A stretch of 64,000 bases of DNA, taken from the NCBI GenBank assembly GCA_047630355.1, contig JBLHXN010000005.1, positions 7,585 through 71,584 on the forward strand, read 5' to 3'. The notes under the pieces are model-generated. The model was not told the DNA's origin. It was given only the letters and a program-made list of their open reading frames with translations, and searched no databases. Below, piece by piece: positions 53,498 to 61,714 of the stretch (position 1 is its first letter; every line of letters begins with the position of its first letter). The position numbers were made by a program, and so were the translations under genes. This DNA comes from JANQUM01 sp047630355. Its GTDB lineage: Bacteria; Bacteroidota; Bacteroidia; Cytophagales; Spirosomataceae.

Positions 53498-55510
53498 TCA
53501 CTTTAATTTAATGACAATGGCTCCCAAAGGCGGTAAGTTTAATACAACAGATTGTGCTTGACTGTGTGATTCAATTGCCTCAGTTTTTATATTCTGATTT
53601 ACTATTCCGCTACCCCAGTAGCGTGAATCATCGCTATTGAAAACCTCTACGTAAGTTTCCGCTTTTGGTACACCAACGCGGTAGTTTGAACAAGGCACGG
53701 GAGTAAGATTCAAAAGTATAAATACATCATCTGATTTGTTAAATCCGCGTCTCGTGTAAAATAGAACGCAATTATCCGTGTCGGTAGTATCTAACCATTG
53801 AAATCCTTCCGGGCTAAATTGCTTGTCAAAGAGAGCAGGTTCAGATTTGTAGAGTTTATTCAAGTCGGCTACAAGGTGACTCATGCCTCTGTTAGACTCG
53901 TTTTCCAACAAATGCCAGTCCAGACTATTCTTGAAATTCCACTCGGCACGTTGACCGAACTCGCCACCCATAAACAATAACTTTGTGCCAGGATGAGTGA
54001 ACATATACGCAAAGAGTAACCTTAGGTTGGCAAATTGTTGCCATTCGTCTCCGGGCATTTTGTCTAAAAGAGAGCCTTTTCCGTAAACTACTTCATCGTG
54101 CGAAAGTGGCAGCATAAAGTTTTCGGTGAAACCGTAAACGATACTGAAGGTCAGGGAATCCTGATGCCATTTGCGGTACATCGGGTTCCGTTGGAAATAG
54201 GCGAGAGTATCGTTCATCCAACCCATCATCCATTTCATTCCGAAACCAAGTCCACCTGTATATACCGGACGGGAAACTCCAGGGAACGCCGTAGACTCTT
54301 CGGCAATTGTCTGAGTATCGGGATACGAATTGTAAATCTCTTCGTTCAGTTCTTTGAGCAATGATATTACTTCTAAATTCTCTCTGCCGCCAAAAACGTT
54401 TGGAATCCATTCGCCGTCATTACGTGAGTAGTCGCGGTACAACATAGAAGCCACCGCATCTACTCGAAGGCCGTCAGCATGGTAACGGTCAAGCCAGAAA
54501 AGAGCATTACTTATCAGGAATGATCGTACTTCAAATCGTCCGTAGTTGAAAATATAACTTTTCCAATCAGGGTGATAGCCCTGACGAGGATCTTCATGTT
54601 CGTAGAGTGATGTTCCGTCAAAGCGGTAGAGACCGTGAGCATCATTTGGATAATGCGATGGAACCCAGTCTAACAAGACACCAATATCATTTTTGTGTAA
54701 TTCTTCTATTAAGTGCATCAAATCCTGCGGTGAACCGTAGCGGCTACTCGCAGCGAAATATCCGGTTATCTGATAACCCCACGATGGCTCGTAAGGATGT
54801 TGCATAATGGGCATAAACTCTACGTGAGTAAAGCCCATTTCTTTTACATACGGTACTAAAGTTTTTGCTACTTCACGGTAGCTCAGTCGTCGTTCAGGAT
54901 TTGACGGATCACGCTGCCAAGAGCCTAAGTGTACTTCGTAAACAGACATCGGGGCGGAGAGAGCATTGTGCTTTTCCCGCTTGTTCATCCATTCTTTATC
55001 TTCCCACTCGTACCACGTATCCCAAATAATGGATGCCGTTTTGGGCGATTCTTCCCAACGGATAGCGAAAGGATCTCCTTTCTCAAGTTCTTCGTTGGTG
55101 CCGCTATTGACTATGAAATATTTATAAACTTCTCCGTTTCCGATATTAGGAATCCATCCTTCCCAAATTCCTGAACCATCCCAGCGTAACATTAAAGCAT
55201 GAGAACCTTTATCCCAACTGTTGAAGTCTCCAACAACGGCTAAATAGGAGGCATTGGGAGCCCAAACAGAAAAGTAAGTTCCAACAACTCCCTGATTTTC
55301 TACTACGTGCGAACCCATTTTTTCGTACAAACGGTAATGCTTGCCCGAACGAAACAGCTCAATGTCGAAATCTGTGAGAAGACTGTAGGATTCCACATTT
55401 TTAAATTCCGGAGCTGAAACCTGCACTTCTTCGACGCCTTTGGCGTTCTTAGTCGCTTTTTTGACAGTAGTTTTTTTCTTAGTCGAGGTAGGGGTTGTTT
55501 TCTTCGCCAT
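53498..55510 (-). CDS. glgB: 1,4-alpha-glucan branching enzyme
   Basis: It introduces alpha-1,6 branches into glycogen. The 670-residue protein has a CBM48 domain (about 75-160, FSVWAPNASYLAVVGDFNSWD) and a GH13 domain with GLRVDAVASMLY (nucleophile Asp near 350), TIAEESTAFP (acid/base Glu near 402) and LPLSHDEVVYGK (near 472). Unusually, the first 25 residues are rich in Lys and Thr (KKTTPTSTKKKTTVKKATKN), an extension not needed for catalysis. A promoter GTTG-19 nt-TATTTTTG (minus strand) lies at 55536-55566. The lipocalin-like gene follows. Confidence 0.95.
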   Translation of the reverse strand: MAKKTTPTSTKKKTTVKKATKNAKGVEEVQVSAPEFKNVESYSLLTDFDIELFRSGKHYRLYEKMGSHVVENQGVVGTYFSVWAPNASYLAVVGDFNSWDKGSHALMLRWDGSGIWEGWIPNIGNGEVYKYFIVNSGTNEELEKGDPFAIRWEESPKTASIIWDTWYEWEDKEWMNKREKHNALSAPMSVYEVHLGSWQRDPSNPERRLSYREVAKTLVPYVKEMGFTHVEFMPIMQHPYEPSWGYQITGYFAASSRYGSPQDLMHLIEELHKNDIGVLLDWVPSHYPNDAHGLYRFDGTSLYEHEDPRQGYHPDWKSYIFNYGRFEVRSFLISNALFWLDRYHADGLRVDAVASMLYRDYSRNDGEWIPNVFGGRENLEVISLLKELNEEIYNSYPDTQTIAEESTAFPGVSRPVYTGGLGFGMKWMMGWMNDTLAYFQRNPMYRKWHQDSLTFSIVYGFTENFMLPLSHDEVVYGKGSLLDKMPGDEWQQFANLRLLFAYMFTHPGTKLLFMGGEFGQRAEWNFKNSLDWHLLENESNRGMSHLVADLNKLYKSEPALFDKQFSPEGFQWLDTTDTDNCVLFYTRRGFNKSDDVFILLNLTPVPCSNYRVGVPKAETYVEVFNSDDSRYWGSGIVNQNIKTEAIESHSQAQSVVLNLPPLGAIVIKLK

Positions 55511-55535
55511 GTATTGAGGGTATTTTTCTAAGGTT

Positions 55536-55566
55536 CAAAAATACTAAATACTGACGTAGAACCAAC
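55536..55566 (-). promoter_or_regulatory. Probable promoter of glgB
   Basis: On the minus strand GTTG (55563-55566) is followed after 19 nt by TATTTTTG (55536-55543), close to the Bacteroidota -33/-7 pattern. The leader would be about 20 nt. Confidence 0.5.
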
Positions 55567-55598
55567 GTATAGCATAAAAAGTATTCGGGCACAAAAAA

Positions 55599-55622
55599 AA
55601 CTCTCTGGTTTGCCAGAGAGTT
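55599..55622 (-). terminator. Terminator after the second LysM transglycosylase gene
   Basis: AACTCTCTGG pairs with CCAGAGAGTT around TTTG, and on the minus strand a run of eight T follows. It lies 23 bp after the stop at 55646. Confidence 0.9.
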
Positions 55623-55645
55623 CTTTTAAAAATAATTTCGGAAAA

Positions 55646-57274
55646 TTAGCTTGTTCCGCCTATCTTCAAACGCTGTCCAACCTTTACGGTATTGCTTCGC
55701 ATATTGTTGAGACGTTTGATGTCGTTTATAGAAACGTTTGAATAACGCTGAGAAATGCTCCACAAGGTATCCCCACTCCGAACAGTATAATACTTCAAGG
55801 GTGTTGAGACTTGAGAGGGGCTGTTTTTAGCAATAACCGCATTTCCTTCAGTGTTTACGTACTGAGTTTCTTTAACGTACATTTTTAGTCGCTGACCCAC
55901 TAAAATCTTTGACGAACGCAGGTTATTCCAACGTTTTACATCTTTGATGTAAACGTTATATCTATCCGCTATCGTTGACAGGTTTTCTCCACGACGGACT
56001 TTGTGGTATTTCGTTACTGTCTTTGTAACCGCTCGGGTACTGCCTGATGATAATTTTGCTGGCAAATCTTCTATGACGTTTACCGGTTTTGCGGCACTCC
56101 CGTTAGATCTATTACTTGTTGCAGCTGCCATTCGCTCGGCGTTCGCCAATGTTGTCTCGGCGAGTGACGTGTTGCCAAGGTAAGACTGTGCAGACGCTTC
56201 CGCAAGAATATTTACGTGGTTTGATGTGAAATAATCATACCCGCTCAAAGGCAAATGTATTTCAAGGTTACGCGTGTGCGGAGGTAATTTATCTAACTTG
56301 ATGTGTGGATTCAGTAATTGAATCTGATTATAATCTACGAAAGTCAATGCCGCAAATTTTTGCAAATCTAAGTAGCCGTTTATTCTGATTGGTCGGCTCG
56401 CAATTGGGTAAAGAATGTTTTCTGCGAAGATATTGTGATCTGCGGAGTAGTTCATCATGTACGCAATGGCAGTCCATTGCGGTACGTAAGTGCGGGTATC
56501 ACGTGGAATAAAATTGTGAATCTCCCAGTAATCCGTTTTTCCGGATCGACGTAATGCCCGGCGAATTGTACCCGGACCAGAATTGTAAGCCGCTAAAGCT
56601 AATTCCCAATCGTGAAACATTCCGTATAGTGTACGTAAATAACGACAAGCCGCATCCGTTGACTTTTCAATGTGCATCCGCTCGTCAACGTAATCATTGA
56701 TTACAAGACCCTGTTCACGTCCGGTTGGAGACATAAACTGCCACAGACCAACTGCCTTTGACCTCGAAACTGCTTTTGGGTTAAGACCTGATTCAATCAA
56801 AGCGAGGTATTTCAATTCATCGGGCATATTATACTTTGCCAGATACTTTTCAAATACTGGAAAGTAGAAGTCTTTCTTCTCAAGCATCTCCTTCGTGAAA
56901 CTCGGACGACGACGCATGAAAAAATCAATGAACTGAGAAGTGGTGCTATTATAAGTCATGGGCATGACCCCTTCAATTAGCTTTAGACGCCCCTGAAGAA
57001 TGTTAGATTCTGCCGGAATAATATTATAAGCCTTTCCGTCTCGCTCATCAACCACAACCACCGTATTAAGCGTGATAATAGGCGGATTTGTAGAACGTAA
57101 ATTTCCAATTTTTTGCGTATTAGGCTGCCTGTCTACTGATACGTCAATGTTAGTATTTGTTTGAGGAAGAAGTAGTGCTTCGTCAGGAATAATTGTTTGA
57201 GCGTATGAAACAGAAATCGAGCACAATACTCCTACACATAGCGAACCGAATCGCCTCATCTCAGTTTTAGTCAT
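55646..57274 (-). CDS. Lytic transglycosylase with two LysM modules (MltD-like)
   Basis: A 542-residue exported peptidoglycan lyase. Signal peptide (about 1-26), SLT domain (about 135-260) with the catalytic Glu in ALIESGLNPKAVS (Glu161), GLWQFMSPTGRE and LALAAYNSGPGTI, then LysM modules near 421-465 (RRGENLSTIADRYNV) and 500-541 (RSGDTLWSISQRYS). It is a shorter relative of the enzyme at 18962-21100. I chose ATG 57274; 57259 is also possible. A frame from 57343 would start upstream of the predicted transcription start. Confidence 0.92.
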   Translation of the reverse strand: MTKTEMRRFGSLCVGVLCSISVSYAQTIIPDEALLLPQTNTNIDVSVDRQPNTQKIGNLRSTNPPIITLNTVVVVDERDGKAYNIIPAESNILQGRLKLIEGVMPMTYNSTTSQFIDFFMRRRPSFTKEMLEKKDFYFPVFEKYLAKYNMPDELKYLALIESGLNPKAVSRSKAVGLWQFMSPTGREQGLVINDYVDERMHIEKSTDAACRYLRTLYGMFHDWELALAAYNSGPGTIRRALRRSGKTDYWEIHNFIPRDTRTYVPQWTAIAYMMNYSADHNIFAENILYPIASRPIRINGYLDLQKFAALTFVDYNQIQLLNPHIKLDKLPPHTRNLEIHLPLSGYDYFTSNHVNILAEASAQSYLGNTSLAETTLANAERMAAATSNRSNGSAAKPVNVIEDLPAKLSSGSTRAVTKTVTKYHKVRRGENLSTIADRYNVYIKDVKRWNNLRSSKILVGQRLKMYVKETQYVNTEGNAVIAKNSPSQVSTPLKYYTVRSGDTLWSISQRYSNVSINDIKRLNNMRSNTVKVGQRLKIGGTS

Positions 57275-57340
57275 AAGTAAGTAGTAGATTTTGTCTTCTG
57301 ACCTAGTCAGAAGTGCGGTTCTTATTAGAAAAGCTTTTTT

Positions 57341-57372
57341 CAAAACTATATTGCTTTTCTAACTATTTCAAG
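57341..57372 (-). promoter_or_regulatory. Probable promoter of the second LysM transglycosylase gene
   Basis: On the minus strand CTTG (57369-57372) is followed after 20 nt by TAGTTTTG (57341-57348). The -7 box is a perfect TAnnTTTG, and the -33 box matches 3 of 4. Confidence 0.5.
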
Positions 57373-57408
57373 TTTTTGTAATTTTTAAACGATGAAAGAG
57401 CAAAATCT

Positions 57409-58836
57409 TTATACTTCGCTCAATGTTTTTGCAAATTTCAACAACTTATGTTCCTCAAATTCCCTGCCAAGAACCTGAAACCCGATTGGTAGACCCTTTT
57501 TGTCGGTTCCGTTTGGTATTGAAATAGCCGGATATCCAATTACATTTGCCTGAACCGTATATATATCGGCCAGGTACATTTGGATTGGATCTTTGCTTTT
57601 ATCTCCAATTTTAAATGCCGTGGATGGAGTAGTAGGAGAGATGATAAAATCGTAGCTTTCAAGCAGCTCGTCGGTAGCATTTTTTATCAGTTGGCGTACC
57701 CGCTGAGCTTTCGTATAATAAGCATCGTAGTAGTCGGCACTCAACACAAACGTACCTATCATAATCCGTCTTTTTACTTCGTTTCCAAAGCCATCGCTAC
57801 GGCTTTTCTTGTATAGTTCTTCGAGACTTTTTACTCCTTCTGTCCGGTATCCGTACCGAACGCCGTCGTAGCGGGAAAGGTTTGAACTTGCCTCAGCAGT
57901 GGTCAATATATAATACGTTGGTAACAAGTATTTCAAAAGCGGAAAATCAACGATTTCTACGGTGTGTCCGGCTGATTTTAGTGCTTCTATTTTCTCAAGT
58001 GTTTTTGCTTTTACTTCGGCATCCAGACCTTCGCTTTCGAGAGCTTCTTTGAAATATCCAATGCGGAAGTTTGCTGTGTTGTCGTCGAGGTTCTCGCTGT
58101 ACTTCTCAACTTCTTTTGTAGAAACTGTACTATCAAAGTCATCGGCTCCCGCCATTACTTCTAATAATAATGCTGCATCTTTTACCGAATTCGTAATCGG
58201 TCCAATGCAATCAAATGAAGAAGCATAAGCCGCTAATCCCCAACGGGAAATACGTCCGTAGGAAGGCTTGAACCCCACAACTCCACAAAAAGCGGCGGGT
58301 TGCCGTACCGAACCTCCGGTGTCAGAACCGATGGAGGCGTGGCACATTCCGGACTGAACCGCTACGGCACTTGCACCAGATGAACCTCCCGGAACGCGTT
58401 CCGTATCGGCAAAGTTACGGGTTACGCCAAACGCAGAGTTTTCGTTAGAAGAACCCATCGCGAATTCATCGCAATTTTGCCTTCCAATAATAATGGCATC
58501 TTCGTCGATTAATCGTTGAATAGCCGTGGCGGTAAATTGGGATTTAAAACCATTCAGAATCTTACTCGACGCTTGCAAGCCGTGGTCACGGTAGGCAAGC
58601 ACGTCTTTAATTCCGATAACCATTCCAGCAAGTTTACCTGCTGTACCTTCTTTGATTTTTTGGTCAACTTCTTCCGCCCGACTTTTTGCTTTGTTGGCGT
58701 AAACTTCCAGGAATACGTTAAGCGTCGGATTTAATTCTTCAATACGATTGAGGAAATGGTTAACAATGGCAACGCAGGTAGCATCGCCGTTTTGAATGTT
58801 CTTTGAAAACTGCTCAAATGAGGTGGTACTTTCCAT
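57409..58836 (-). CDS. gatA: Asp-tRNA(Asn)/Glu-tRNA(Gln) amidotransferase subunit A
   Basis: The glutaminase subunit of the GatCAB complex, which corrects Glu-tRNA(Gln) or Asp-tRNA(Asn). The 475-residue amidase-signature protein has the catalytic Lys in VIGIKDVLAY, the Ser-cisSer region GGSSGASAVAV, the nucleophile in GSDTGGSVRQPAA, and GFKPSYGRISRWGL. gatB and gatC are not in the window, which is normal for this group. I chose ATG 58836 (MESTTSFEQF); upstream codons are hydrophobic and atypical. The tatA terminator ends 31 bp upstream, so its promoter must be squeezed into or near that hairpin. Confidence 0.96.
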   Translation of the reverse strand: MESTTSFEQFSKNIQNGDATCVAIVNHFLNRIEELNPTLNVFLEVYANKAKSRAEEVDQKIKEGTAGKLAGMVIGIKDVLAYRDHGLQASSKILNGFKSQFTATAIQRLIDEDAIIIGRQNCDEFAMGSSNENSAFGVTRNFADTERVPGGSSGASAVAVQSGMCHASIGSDTGGSVRQPAAFCGVVGFKPSYGRISRWGLAAYASSFDCIGPITNSVKDAALLLEVMAGADDFDSTVSTKEVEKYSENLDDNTANFRIGYFKEALESEGLDAEVKAKTLEKIEALKSAGHTVEIVDFPLLKYLLPTYYILTTAEASSNLSRYDGVRYGYRTEGVKSLEELYKKSRSDGFGNEVKRRIMIGTFVLSADYYDAYYTKAQRVRQLIKNATDELLESYDFIISPTTPSTAFKIGDKSKDPIQMYLADIYTVQANVIGYPAISIPNGTDKKGLPIGFQVLGREFEEHKLLKFAKTLSEV

Positions 58837-58866
58837 CAAAAATTTCAGTGGGTACAAAATAAAAAA

Positions 58867-58905
58867 AGCAACAGCCGTCAATACAGTAGTTTAACGGTTG
58901 TTGCT
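58867..58905 (-). terminator. Terminator of tatA
   Basis: On the minus strand AGCAACAACCGT pairs with ACGGCTGTTGCT (one G-T pair) around a 15-nt loop, followed by seven T. It is 24 bp after the tatA stop. Confidence 0.8.
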
Positions 58906-58928
58906 AATATGATACATAAAAAAGATTC

Positions 58929-59129
58929 TTAATCTTCTTTGGCTGCTTTTTCGATGTTGTCTTTCACATCTTTAGTAGCGTCTTTGAATTCTTTGATTCC
59001 TTTTCCCAATCCTTTAGCGAGTTCAGGGAGTTTTTTCGCCCCGAACAACAATAAAACGATGAATAAAATTAAGAATATTTCGCCGCCACCTAAGTTAGGA
59101 AGGAATAGTAAAGTTGCTAATGTTGTCAT
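58929..59129 (-). CDS. tatA: Sec-independent translocase subunit TatA/E
   Basis: A 66-residue pore-forming subunit of the twin-arginine export system for folded proteins. One transmembrane helix (about 15-33) is preceded by the short polar NLGGGE and followed by the hinge LFGAKKLPELAKGLGKGIKEFKDAT, the amphipathic helix and a charged tail, exactly the TatA/E pattern. TatC is not in the window. A promoter TTCG-20 nt-TAGATTTG (minus strand) lies at 59155-59186, and a terminator follows, so the gene forms its own unit. Confidence 0.94.
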   Translation of the reverse strand: MTTLATLLFLPNLGGGEIFLILFIVLLLFGAKKLPELAKGLGKGIKEFKDATKDVKDNIEKAAKED

Positions 59130-59154
59130 GTCTTTCTATTTGAGATATATGCTA

Positions 59155-59186
59155 CAAATCTATAAATTAATCAGGAGAAATTCGAA
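59155..59186 (-). promoter_or_regulatory. Probable promoter of tatA
   Basis: On the minus strand TTCG (59183-59186) is followed after 20 nt by TAGATTTG (59155-59162), a perfect -7 box and 3 of 4 bases of the -33 box. The leader would be about 20 nt. Confidence 0.5.
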
Positions 59187-59263
59187 AGATGTTCACTTTT
59201 TGTTGCCAATGTAATTGACTTATTCCTACAGTTAGAAAATTCTCAAAAAGGAAACTGATTTTA

Positions 59264-59701
59264 TTAGTTGTTTAAATCTTTATTCATCTCCCAGAGTTGA
59301 AATTTCTCCAACTCGTTTCCTAGTTTACTGATAACGAACGTAAGAAGAGCTAAATCATCAGCAAAACCAAGCACTGGTATAAAATCTGGCATAAAATCAA
59401 GGGGAGATACGAAATAAATCAACGCTGCCACCACCGAAATAATGCTACCTCTTGATACGTCACGGTATTCGCCTGAAGCATAATTCCTGACTAAACTAAC
59501 AACAGAAGTAAGTTTGGCTCTAATATCGCTTAGCGTATTGTTGCCGCCACTGCCATTATTATTCGCTTTGGTAAATACATTTTTTAGTAAATTCAACAAG
59601 CCCGATGGGTCCTGAAGTATTTTTCCTGCTTTTCCTTTAGAGCGTTTATAAAAAATAGAAGTTAGTATTTGTTCTATCAGACTGGAGTTTTTAGTACTCA
59701 T
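59264..59701 (-). CDS. DUF1232 (YkvA-like) membrane protein
   Basis: A 145-residue protein with a DUF1232 core: VVAALIYFVSPLDFMPDFIPVLGFADDLALLTFVI, split between two hydrophobic helices with the diagnostic SPxDxxPDFIPVxGxxDD loop. The N-terminal 60 residues are polar and Gly/Asn-rich (NNNGSGGNN). The function of the family is unknown; it is an integral membrane protein. It lies upstream of tatA on the same strand but 134 bp away, with the tatA promoter between them, so a link to export is only positional. Confidence 0.88.
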   Translation of the reverse strand: MSTKNSSLIEQILTSIFYKRSKGKAGKILQDPSGLLNLLKNVFTKANNNGSGGNNTLSDIRAKLTSVVSLVRNYASGEYRDVSRGSIISVVAALIYFVSPLDFMPDFIPVLGFADDLALLTFVISKLGNELEKFQLWEMNKDLNN

Positions 59702-59797
59702 TAAATGTAAAAAGTTACTGGTGATTACTACTTTAACAAAAATGACACGGAAAAAGTATCATTTGAGCTTTAAAACATAAAAATACAGTTCCGTCGA

Positions 59798-59829
59798 TTC
59801 GCTTTTGTAGATTTTGTAGGATAATTTTG
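59798..59829 (+). promoter_or_regulatory. Probable promoter of mdh
   Basis: TTCG (59798-59801) is followed after 20 nt by TAATTTTG (59822-59829), a perfect TAnnTTTG. The ATG is 34 bp downstream. Confidence 0.5.
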
Positions 59830-59863
59830 ACTTTATTAACACAAAAACATAAACAACGTATAC

Positions 59864-60796
59864 ATGAAAGTTACAGTTATTGGTGCTGGTGCCGTTGGAG
59901 CAACCGCAGCTGACAATATTGCTCGTAAAGAAATTGCCGACGAAGTAGTACTTTTAGATATTAAAGAAGGCTACGCCGAAGGTAAAGCCATGGACTTAAA
60001 CCAAACTGCTTCGATTGAAGGGTTTGATACGAGAATTATTGGCTCGACGAATGATTACGACAAAACTGCAAAGTCAGACGTGATTGTTGTCACTTCGGGA
60101 ATTCCACGCAAGCCGGGAATGACCCGCGAGGAATTGATTGGCATTAACGCCGGAATTGTCCGCACTGTAGTTTCAAACGCATTGGATGCTTCGCCAAAGG
60201 CAATTGTCCTTATTGTTTCAAACCCGATGGATACCATGACGTACCTGACGTATCAAATTGCTAAAGAACGCGGAATCAACAAAAAACGTATTTTAGGAAT
60301 GGGCGGAGCACTTGATTCGGCTCGTTTCCGCTACCGTTTGAGCGAGGCAATGGGTTATTCACAGAACGATATTAACGGAATGGTTATCGGTGGTCATGGT
60401 GATAAAACTATGATTCCACTTACCCGCCTTGCCACTTGGAATGGTATTCCGGTAAGTCGTTTTATCAAACCTGACGATTTACAAGAAGTTGCTGCTAAAA
60501 CAATGGTGGGTGGTGCTACGCTAACAGGTTTGCTTGGAACTTCGGCTTGGTATGCTCCCGGAGCGGCGATTGGTCAAGTGGTTGAGTCAATTTTACGTGA
60601 CGAGAAGAAAATAATTCCTTCGTGCGTTTTCCTAAACGGAGAGTACGGCGAGAAGGATATTTGCATCGGTGTGCCGGTAGTTATCGGACGCAGTGGTTGG
60701 GAGAAAATCATCAACTTACGTTTGAGCAACGACGAAAAAGAAGCTTTCAAAGCATCTGCTGAAGCGGTTCGGGCGATGAATGCAGCGATTGCATAA
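59864..60796 (+). CDS. mdh: Malate dehydrogenase
   Basis: It interconverts malate and oxaloacetate with NAD in the citric acid cycle. The 310-residue protein has the Rossmann motif IGAGAVGATAAD (5-16), the active-site loop GIPRKPGMTREEL with the substrate Arg residues that favour malate over lactate, IVSNPMDTMTYL and the catalytic His in IGGHGDKTMIPL. It belongs to the lactate-dehydrogenase-like class of bacterial malate dehydrogenases. It is monocistronic: its own promoter lies upstream and a strong terminator follows 23 bp after the stop. Confidence 0.97.
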   Translation: MKVTVIGAGAVGATAADNIARKEIADEVVLLDIKEGYAEGKAMDLNQTASIEGFDTRIIGSTNDYDKTAKSDVIVVTSGIPRKPGMTREELIGINAGIVRTVVSNALDASPKAIVLIVSNPMDTMTYLTYQIAKERGINKKRILGMGGALDSARFRYRLSEAMGYSQNDINGMVIGGHGDKTMIPLTRLATWNGIPVSRFIKPDDLQEVAAKTMVGGATLTGLLGTSAWYAPGAAIGQVVESILRDEKKIIPSCVFLNGEYGEKDICIGVPVVIGRSGWEKIINLRLSNDEKEAFKASAEAVRAMNAAIA

Positions 60797-60819
60797 TTAG
60801 CAAAACTTTCGATAGATGG

Positions 60820-60849
60820 AAATCCTGTCAGTACATCCTGACAGGATTT
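60820..60849 (+). terminator. Terminator of mdh
   Basis: AAATCCTGTCA pairs with TGACAGGATTT around an 8-nt loop and is followed by TTTTG and more T. Confidence 0.9.
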
Positions 60850-60894
60850 TTTTGTTTTTATGGTCGTGTATAAATTACTTTTTGTAATGTTTAA

Positions 60895-60925
60895 TTTACA
60901 ATTAGTAATTTGCAAGTTACATTTG
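60895..60925 (+). promoter_or_regulatory. Probable promoter of the DUF2975/XRE pair
   Basis: TTTA (60895-60898) is followed after 19 nt by TACATTTG (60918-60925). The -7 box is perfect. The ATG follows 22 bp later, so the leader is very short. Confidence 0.45.
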
Positions 60926-60947
60926 TTTTCACTTAAATGAAAATGAT

Positions 60948-61433
60948 ATGAAATCTCCGTTGTTGCTTCCGCATGGATTCAGGTTAGTCGGTATTATGTT
61001 GTTAATTTTGTTTGCCATATTATTCACGCTATTACAATTTGAGTTTGAATTCAGACACGTTTTTGATGATATTCCTGTCTTTGCAATTTGGAATAGTGGT
61101 ATTTTGAGCGAAGGGGAAAAAGAGTTGTTTTTAATCACCCGCGAAAATTTAGAGTTCGAAATAATAAGCTCTTTAGCCATTATTGGTTTATTATTCGTGG
61201 CGTTCTCCAAACAAAAAAACGAAGACGAGTTTCTAATGAAAGTCCGGTTAGATGCGTTGCTTTGGGCAACCTATTTTCATTACGCAATCTTACTCGTCAG
61301 TTTGTTCACAGTTTACGGAATAGGCTTTATGCATGTGTTGATCGCAAATATGTTCGCTCTTTTAGTAATATTTATTCTGCGTTTCTACTATTTACTTCTT
61401 ATGAACGCCCAAACTTTACAAAATGAAGAATAA
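60948..61433 (+). CDS. DUF2975-like membrane protein
   Basis: A 161-residue inner-membrane protein with four likely helices (about 12-32, 73-90, 102-125 and 128-152) and a soluble loop between the first two (about 33-70). Size, topology and coupling to a small XRE-type regulator match the DUF2975 family, which has no assigned biochemical role. Its last 11 bp overlap the start of the regulator gene, so translation is coupled. The sequence itself is not strongly conserved by eye, so the family call rests partly on context. Confidence 0.65.
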   Translation: MKSPLLLPHGFRLVGIMLLILFAILFTLLQFEFEFRHVFDDIPVFAIWNSGILSEGEKELFLITRENLEFEIISSLAIIGLLFVAFSKQKNEDEFLMKVRLDALLWATYFHYAILLVSLFTVYGIGFMHVLIANMFALLVIFILRFYYLLLMNAQTLQNEE

Positions 61434-61623
61434 TTTGAAAGTAGAACGTGCCATTTTGAACATCACACAGGGACAATTAGCGGAGAAAGTTGGCGTTAGC
61501 CGACAAACAATTAATGCTATTGAGCTGGGGAAATATAATCTCTCAACAATTCTCGCTTTGAAAATCTCTGAAGTTTGCAGCAAAAAAGTAAACGATATTT
61601 TTATGTTGGAAGAAACAGATTAG
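61423..61623 (+). CDS. Small XRE/YozG-type helix-turn-helix regulator
   Basis: A 66-residue DNA-binding protein that is almost only a helix-turn-helix: NLKVERAILNITQGQLAEKVGVSRQTINAIELGKYNLSTILALKISEVCSKKVNDIF. The recognition helix is VSRQTINAIE. Proteins of this YozG-like type are commonly encoded with a membrane protein as here. The ATG lies inside the end of the previous gene (11-bp overlap). It is likely to regulate its own operon, possibly with the membrane partner controlling its activity. Confidence 0.92.
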   Translation: MKNNLKVERAILNITQGQLAEKVGVSRQTINAIELGKYNLSTILALKISEVCSKKVNDIFMLEETD

Positions 61624-61647
61624 TGAAAAAAACAACGCAAATGTATT

Positions 61648-61700
61648 GGTAGGGGCGTGGTGATGGTAGTAGGGGCGTAAAATCTTACGCCCCTACTACC
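61648..61700. repeat. Palindromic element with 16-bp perfect stem and a flanking partial copy
   Basis: GGTAGTAGGGGCGTAA (61665-61680) and TTACGCCCCTACTACC (61685-61700) form a perfect stem with a 4-nt loop. A partial arm, GGTAGGGGCGT, stands just before it at 61648-61658. It separates the convergent XRE gene and TraB gene. It can act as a terminator, but the extra arm and GC-rich core look like a dispersed palindromic repeat. Confidence 0.65.
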
Positions 61701-61714
61701 TTACATACCCCATC

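Noticed and set aside
61423..61623. Toxin-antitoxin interpretation of the DUF2975/XRE pair
   Set aside because: The partner is a four-helix membrane protein without any toxin motif, and the pair matches a known membrane-protein/regulator arrangement.
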